Below the pieces are notes generated by a model. That model had not been told where the DNA came from. It did not search any database and saw nothing but the letters and a program-made list of their open reading frames with translations. Of a stretch of DNA of 64,000 nucleotides, positions 60,345 to 64,000 are shown piece after piece. Made by a program: the position numbers and the translations under genes. This stretch comes from Pedococcus bigeumensis (lineage in GTDB: Bacteria > Actinomycetota > Actinomycetes > Actinomycetales > Dermatophilaceae): NCBI RefSeq assembly GCF_006438965.1, contig NZ_RCZM01000005.1, positions 310,001 through 374,000 of the forward strand. The letters are read 5' to 3'. Positions within the stretch are counted from its first letter, which is position 1. Each line of letters starts with the position of its first letter.

Positions 60345-61199
60345 TCACGTGCAGGGGCGTGCCACCGTGGGGACGGCCTGCGGGGATCGGACGGGCAGCG
60401 GGGGGACGTCGGCCGTGGGCGTCAGGTCCGTGAACGCGTTGCCGATGACGAGGTCGAGGGTCGCCCCGAGGCGGGTGTCCTTGACCAGCTGGGCGCCCGG
60501 GACGTGCCCCTGGAGCAGGGCGGCAGCCAGGTCACCGTCCTCGCCGTAGCGGATCACGGCGGTGCCCCGCTGCATGGTGCGCAGCGGGTCGTTGGACACC
60601 TCTTTGACCTTGAAGCCGCGGGCAGCCACGGCATCGGCGACGGTCTTGGCCAACCCGGTCTTGTAGGTCGTGTTGTAGACGTTGACCTTGACCTCGGACG
60701 GGATCGGCTTGAGCCGGGCGGGGATCGGGACCATGCCCTGGTAGCCCAGCCCCACGACCACGTCGACCGAGGTGCCAGAGCGCGTGTCGCCGAACAGCTT
60801 GGCGCCGGGGATCTGGGAGGCGACGAGGAGTGCCTCGTCCAGGCCCTTGGAGCCGTGGTGCACGACCGCGGTCTGCGTGACGTACCAGGACCTGGGGGCG
60901 TTGCTGATGCCGCCGACGGCGAACGTGCGCTTGACCAGCCCCGATGCGACGTCGGCCGCCACCCCCTTGCGACCGGTGGCGTTCATGACGTTGACCGTGA
61001 AGGACGCGCGCGCCGGCGCCGGGACGACGACGGGCGTGCAGCTCGGCTTCGGCGGGGGCGGGCTCATCCAGCCTGCGGAGTACGCGGCGGTGATGCTGGC
61101 GGTGCCGAGGAGCACCCCGGGGACGGTGACGAAGAGCATGACCTGGCGCAACCGGTGCTTGCGCCACAGCTGAGTCGGTGTGAGGTTCTCATCCTTCAT
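60345..61199 (-). CDS. Membrane protein with two LytR_C-terminal domains
   Basis: 284 residues. One N-terminal transmembrane helix (about 20-42) after a basic start, then two LytR_C-type domains: FTVNVMNATGRKGVAADVASGL (~67-145) and VKVNVYNTTYKTGLAKTVADAV (~170-250), each ending in an SDVVVGLGY- or LDLVIGNAF-type strand. These domains accompany LytR-CpsA-Psr wall-polymer ligases but here stand alone. Good ribosome-binding site AGGGGGC. First gene of the wall operon. Confidence 0.88.
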   Translation of the reverse strand: MKDENLTPTQLWRKHRLRQVMLFVTVPGVLLGTASITAAYSAGWMSPPPPKPSCTPVVVPAPARASFTVNVMNATGRKGVAADVASGLVKRTFAVGGISNAPRSWYVTQTAVVHHGSKGLDEALLVASQIPGAKLFGDTRSGTSVDVVVGLGYQGMVPIPARLKPIPSEVKVNVYNTTYKTGLAKTVADAVAARGFKVKEVSNDPLRTMQRGTAVIRYGEDGDLAAALLQGHVPGAQLVKDTRLGATLDLVIGNAFTDLTPTADVPPLPVRSPQAVPTVARPCT

Positions 61200-61228
61200 C
61201 GCGTGCCCCCTGGCTCCCACGTGCTCGA

Positions 61229-61264
61229 GTCACAATCGTCACACCAGTAACACCCGTCACATGT
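61229..61264. promoter_or_regulatory. Four tandem 9-bp GT(C/A)ACANNN repeats (MtrA-box-like)
   Basis: Units GTCACAATC, GTCACACCA, GTAACACCC and GTCACATGT follow each other without a gap between the divergent wall operon and the lipoprotein gene. A TTGACA (minus strand, 61268-61263) overlaps the last unit. The 9-mer matches the GTCACAgcg-type repeats described for the response regulator MtrA, which controls wall-hydrolase genes. Confidence 0.6.
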
Positions 61265-61337
61265 CAAGCGACACGCGCACGCCGTCATTCGTCACCGAGC
61301 CGTGACAACGCGGCCCCCTCGGGCAGGATGGCTCGCG

Positions 61338-61883
61338 ATGTCCTCCCCCACCCACGCGTCACCCCGTCCCGCGCCCGGCGCACCTCTCGCCGGGTTCGTC
61401 GGTATCTCGCGTCGGAGGGTCCCCCGCGTCGCCGTCGTTGCCGTCGTCACGGCGCTCGGCCTGGCACTGGGAGGCCTCACCGGCTGCGGTGGGCCGGACG
61501 GGCTCAAGGGCACCCTCCGGACCGCCGACACGAAGACCAAGCACGGCGGCCCGATGTCCGGTGGCTGGATCGCGGTGCTGACCACCGACCAGCTGGCCGA
61601 CTTCCTGAGGGAGTCAGGCATCAGCCAGCCCAGCGCTCAAGATTCCGCCTTCGTCGAGGGACGGGTCCGGCACGAGGCGATCGGCGAAGCCGGCGGCACC
61701 CTCCTGCCCGTCGACGACAAGGGGAAGTTCACGACCACGGTCACCGGTCCCCGCCAGCTGTGTGTGCTGCGCGAGCTGCCCCAGGTCGACGTCCTGCGTG
61801 GCTGCGCGTCCGTCGACCTGCCTGCCGACGGCGACCTCGCCATCACCATCGGCGACGACGGCGTGGTGGCGAAGCTCCGCTGA
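61338..61883 (+). CDS. Small lipoprotein of unknown function (181 aa)
   Basis: Twin-Arg-like basic stretch (ISRRRVPRVAVV), hydrophobic segment and lipobox LGGLTGC at about residue 50 give a lipid-anchored mature protein of ~130 residues. The mature part is strand-rich with two Cys (RQLCVLRELP, LRGCASVDL) that could form a disulfide. Divergent from the wall operon and sharing its repeat-containing promoter region. Confidence 0.8.
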   Translation: MSSPTHASPRPAPGAPLAGFVGISRRRVPRVAVVAVVTALGLALGGLTGCGGPDGLKGTLRTADTKTKHGGPMSGGWIAVLTTDQLADFLRESGISQPSAQDSAFVEGRVRHEAIGEAGGTLLPVDDKGKFTTTVTGPRQLCVLRELPQVDVLRGCASVDLPADGDLAITIGDDGVVAKLR

Positions 61884-61916
61884 CCCGCCACCTCGGGGCC
61901 GGCCACGCCAGTCCGC

Positions 61917-61947
61917 GGTATGCCGCGTGGTGACCACGCGGCATACC
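61917..61947. terminator. Terminator hairpin built from two opposed GTATGCCG words
   Basis: Perfect 14-bp stem GGTATGCCGCGTGG/CCACGCGGCATACC with a 3-nt TGA loop, between the lipoprotein gene and the convergent asd gene. Both arms contain the dispersed 8-mer. Confidence 0.75.
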
Positions 61948-62001
61948 CGCACCGCCGGAGGCGGCTGGGTCAGCCGACGGCTGGGTCGGACGACGGCTGG
62001 G

Positions 62002-63090
62002 TCAGACGACGGCGAGGTCGCGCGCCACGAGCTCGGCGACCTGCACCATGTTGAGGGCAGCCCCCTTGCGGAGGTTGTCGCCGCAGATGAAGAAGTCGAG
62101 CGTGTTGGGGAAGTCGAGTGCCTGGCGCAGCCGGCCGGCAAAGCGCGGATCCGAGCCGACGATGTCGGAGGGGGTCGGGAACTCGAGGCTCTCGGGGTCG
62201 TCCAGCACCACCACGGCCGGCGCCTCGACCAGGGCCTGCCTGGCTTCGCCGACGTCGATCTTGCGGGCGAAGGTGGCGTGCACGGCGACCGAGTGCGTCG
62301 TGACGACGGGCACCCGGACGCAGGTCGCCGAGACGCGCAGGTCGGGCAGGCCCAGCACCTTGCGGGTCTCGTTGCGGATCTTCAGCTCCTCGGACGTCCA
62401 GCCGTCCTCGGCCGCCACCCCGATCCACGGGATCACGTTGAGGGCGAGCGGGGCCGGGAAGGGCGACTCGGCGCCGAGCTCGTGCTCGATCAGGCGCCGC
62501 ACGTCACCGGGCTGGTGGCCGAGCTCGCGGTGGCCGGAGACCACCTCGAGCTCGTCGTAGAGCCGGGCCATCCCGACCCGGCCCGCGCCGGACGCGGCCT
62601 GGTAGGAGGCCACCACCAGCTCGGTGAGCTCCCAGCCGGCGTGCAGGACACCGAGCGCGTCGATCATGGTCAGCGTCGTGGCACCGGGGTTGGCGATGAT
62701 GCCCTTGGGGCGGTTGCGGATCTGCAGGGGGTTGACCTCCGGGACGACCAGCGGGACCTCCGGGTCGCCGCGGAGGGCCGAGCTGTTGTCGATGACGACC
62801 GCCCCGCGAGCCGCGGCGATGGGCGCCCACAGGGCGGCCACCGGCGCCGGCACGTCGACCAGCGCGATGTCGACGCCGTCGAAGAACTCCGGCGACAGCT
62901 CCTGGACGACGACCTCCCGGCCGCACACGACCAGCACGGTGCCGGCGTCGTCGGCAGAGGCGGCCGCCCGGATCTCACCCCAGATGTCGGCCCGCATCGC
63001 CAGCACCTGCTGGGTCACCGCCCCCACGGCACCCGTGGCACCGACCAGCGCGAGGGTCGGGCGCGGGGCCTTCGAGGCCAGTGAGGTCAC
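62002..63090 (-). CDS. asd: Aspartate-semialdehyde dehydrogenase homologue lacking the catalytic Cys
   Basis: 362 residues, full family length. NADP loop [16 protein letters not shown], phosphate-binding Arg in [36 protein letters not shown], and the catalytic His region [12 protein letters not shown] are all present. The nucleophile motif, normally NP(N/G)CST or NPNCTT, reads [12 protein letters not shown]: Ala replaces Cys. The three Cys in the protein are elsewhere (VVCGRE, SATCVRV, FICGDN). The GTG start overlaps the lysC stop (GTGA), the standard lysC-asd order. Either a non-canonical subfamily or catalytically dead. Confidence 0.9.
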   Translation of the reverse strand: MTSLASKAPRPTLALVGATGAVGAVTQQVLAMRADIWGEIRAAASADDAGTVLVVCGREVVVQELSPEFFDGVDIALVDVPAPVAALWAPIAAARGAVVIDNSSALRGDPEVPLVVPEVNPLQIRNRPKGIIANPGATTLTMIDALGVLHAGWELTELVVASYQAASGAGRVGMARLYDELEVVSGHRELGHQPGDVRRLIEHELGAESPFPAPLALNVIPWIGVAAEDGWTSEELKIRNETRKVLGLPDLRVSATCVRVPVVTTHSVAVHATFARKIDVGEARQALVEAPAVVVLDDPESLEFPTPSDIVGSDPRFAGRLRQALDFPNTLDFFICGDNLRKGAALNMVQVAELVARDLAVV

Positions 63091-64000
63091 CGGCCGGAGC
63101 CTCCGTAGACCACGGCTTCGCCCTCCGTGGAGTCCAGCCCGAAGGCGGTGTGCACGGCGCGCACGGCGTCGTCCAGGACGTCGGCCCGCGTGACGACCGA
63201 GATGCGGATCTCGGAGGTCGAGATCATCTCGATGTTGACGCCGGTGTTGGCGAGGGCCCTGAAGAAGGTCGCGGAGACGCCCGGGTGCGAACGCATCCCG
63301 GCGCCGACCAGGGAGAGCTTGCCGATCTGGTCGTCGTACTGGATCGAGGCGAACCCGACGGACGCCTGCACCTTCCTCAGCGCCTGCACGCCGGTCTGGC
63401 CGTCCGTCTTGGGGCAGGTGAACGAGATGTCCGTCAGGCCGGTCTCGGTCGCCGACACGTTCTGCACGATCATGTCGATGTTGATCTCGGCGTCGGCGCA
63501 GGTCTGGAAGATCTCGGCCGCCTTGCCCGGGTGGTCCGGGACGCCGACGACGGTGATCTTGGCTTCGCTGCGGTCGTGGGCGACACCGGCGATGATGGGG
63601 GCTTCCACGGTGTCTCCTTCAGCTGGTTTGTCCGTGACGATGGTGCCCTCCTTCGCTGAGAAGGAGCTGCGGACGTGGATCGGGATGTTGAACCGGCGGG
63701 CGTACTCGACGCTGCGCAGGTGCAGGACCTTGGAGCCGGAGGCCGCCAGCTCGAGCATCTCCTCGTTGGAGATGCGGTGGATCTTCTTGGCAGCCGGGAC
63801 GATTCGCGGGTCGGCGGTGAAGACGCCGTCGACGTCGGTGTAGATCTCGCAGACCTCGGCATTGAGGGCGGCGGCCAGGGCGACCGCAGTGGTGTCGGTG
63901 CCACCGCGCCCCAGCGTGGTGATCTCCTTGGTGTCCTGGCTGACGCCCTGGAACCCGGCGACGATGACGATGTGGCCCTTCTCGAGGGCGTCGGTGACGC
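63087..64000 (-). CDS. lysC: Aspartate kinase, C-terminal part (5' end beyond window)
   Basis: The visible ~304 codons hold the end of the kinase domain ([31 protein letters not shown], in overlapping pieces; [14 protein letters not shown]) and both regulatory ACT domains ([18 protein letters not shown] and [20 protein letters not shown]). Catalyses the first, feedback-controlled step to lysine, threonine and methionine. In many actinobacteria an internal start yields a beta subunit of the two ACT domains; a suitable internal Met with a clear ribosome-binding site was not verified. Runs off the right edge. Confidence 0.95.
   Translation of the reverse strand, partial: VTDALEKGHIVIVAGFQGVSQDTKEITTLGRGGTDTTAVALAAALNAEVCEIYTDVDGVFTADPRIVPAAKKIHRISNEEMLELAASGSKVLHLRSVEYARRFNIPIHVRSSFSAKEGTIVTDKPAEGDTVEAPIIAGVAHDRSEAKITVVGVPDHPGKAAEIFQTCADAEINIDMIVQNVSATETGLTDISFTCPKTDGQTGVQALRKVQASVGFASIQYDDQIGKLSLVGAGMRSHPGVSATFFRALANTGVNIEMISTSEIRISVVTRADVLDDAVRAVHTAFGLDSTEGEAVVYGGSGR

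Overview
The window comes from a high-GC actinobacterium. G or C fills almost every third codon position, there is a WhiB iron-sulfur protein, and most genes are coupled by ATGA, GTGA or TGATG stop/start overlaps. The gene order between about 4.5 and 19.9 kb follows, as I remember it, Mycobacterium tuberculosis Rv3669-Rv3683 (holin-like protein, EphE-like hydrolase, marP, Nudix, nth, crp, MBL hydrolase, RidA, DUF4177, two ArsA/GET3-like ATPases, whiB4, ponA2, phosphoesterase). The species is not identifiable from sequence alone; a member of the Micrococcales is my best guess.

Layout. 1-4.5 kb: an aldolase-like gene cut by the left edge, malic enzyme, FMN reductase and NhaA. 4.5-20.2 kb: the conserved envelope, redox and repair block, ending in a tRNA-Pro(CGG) gene. 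20.3-44.6 kb: accessory DNA dominated by a six-gene, translationally coupled, 21.3-kb unit (21075-42406). It encodes a 3326-residue giant protein with a DUF6603-like region, three large uncharacterised proteins and a 1265-residue beta-propeller. It converges on a three-gene minus-strand operon with an Asp-box propeller and a small two-helix membrane protein. 44.8-50.5 kb: VOC, membrane, MBL, DUF2630, DUF362-like and epimerase genes. 50.5-54.7 kb: a five-gene minus-strand operon of unknown function (propeller, Ser/Thr-rich protein, Lys/Ala-repeat protein with Ig-like region, extremely His/Cys-rich protein, phasin-like protein with Ig-like region). 54.9-58.4 kb: degenerate Nudix, acyl-CoA synthetase and PPi-dependent phosphofructokinase. 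58.5-61.9 kb: a cell-wall operon (LytR_C, M15 peptidase, YkuD transpeptidase) and a divergent lipoprotein, with four tandem 9-bp GTMACA repeats between them. 62-64 kb: asd and the 3' half of lysC.

The best candidates for an undescribed system are the giant-protein cluster (21-42 kb, possibly with 42.5-44.3 kb) and the His/Cys-rich/Ig operon (50.5-54.7 kb). Neither shows transposases, integrases or altered base composition. Both carry the dispersed 8-mer GTATGCCG, which is strongly over-represented across the whole window on both strands, sits in paired inverted copies in two terminator-like hairpins, and forces rare codons. This suggests long residence in the lineage.

Other oddities: Asd has Ala where the catalytic Cys should be; the EphE-like hydrolase has Gly in place of its Asp nucleophile; and the whiB ribosome-binding site is matched by an upstream perfect complement. 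All counts and family assignments were made by eye without database searches.
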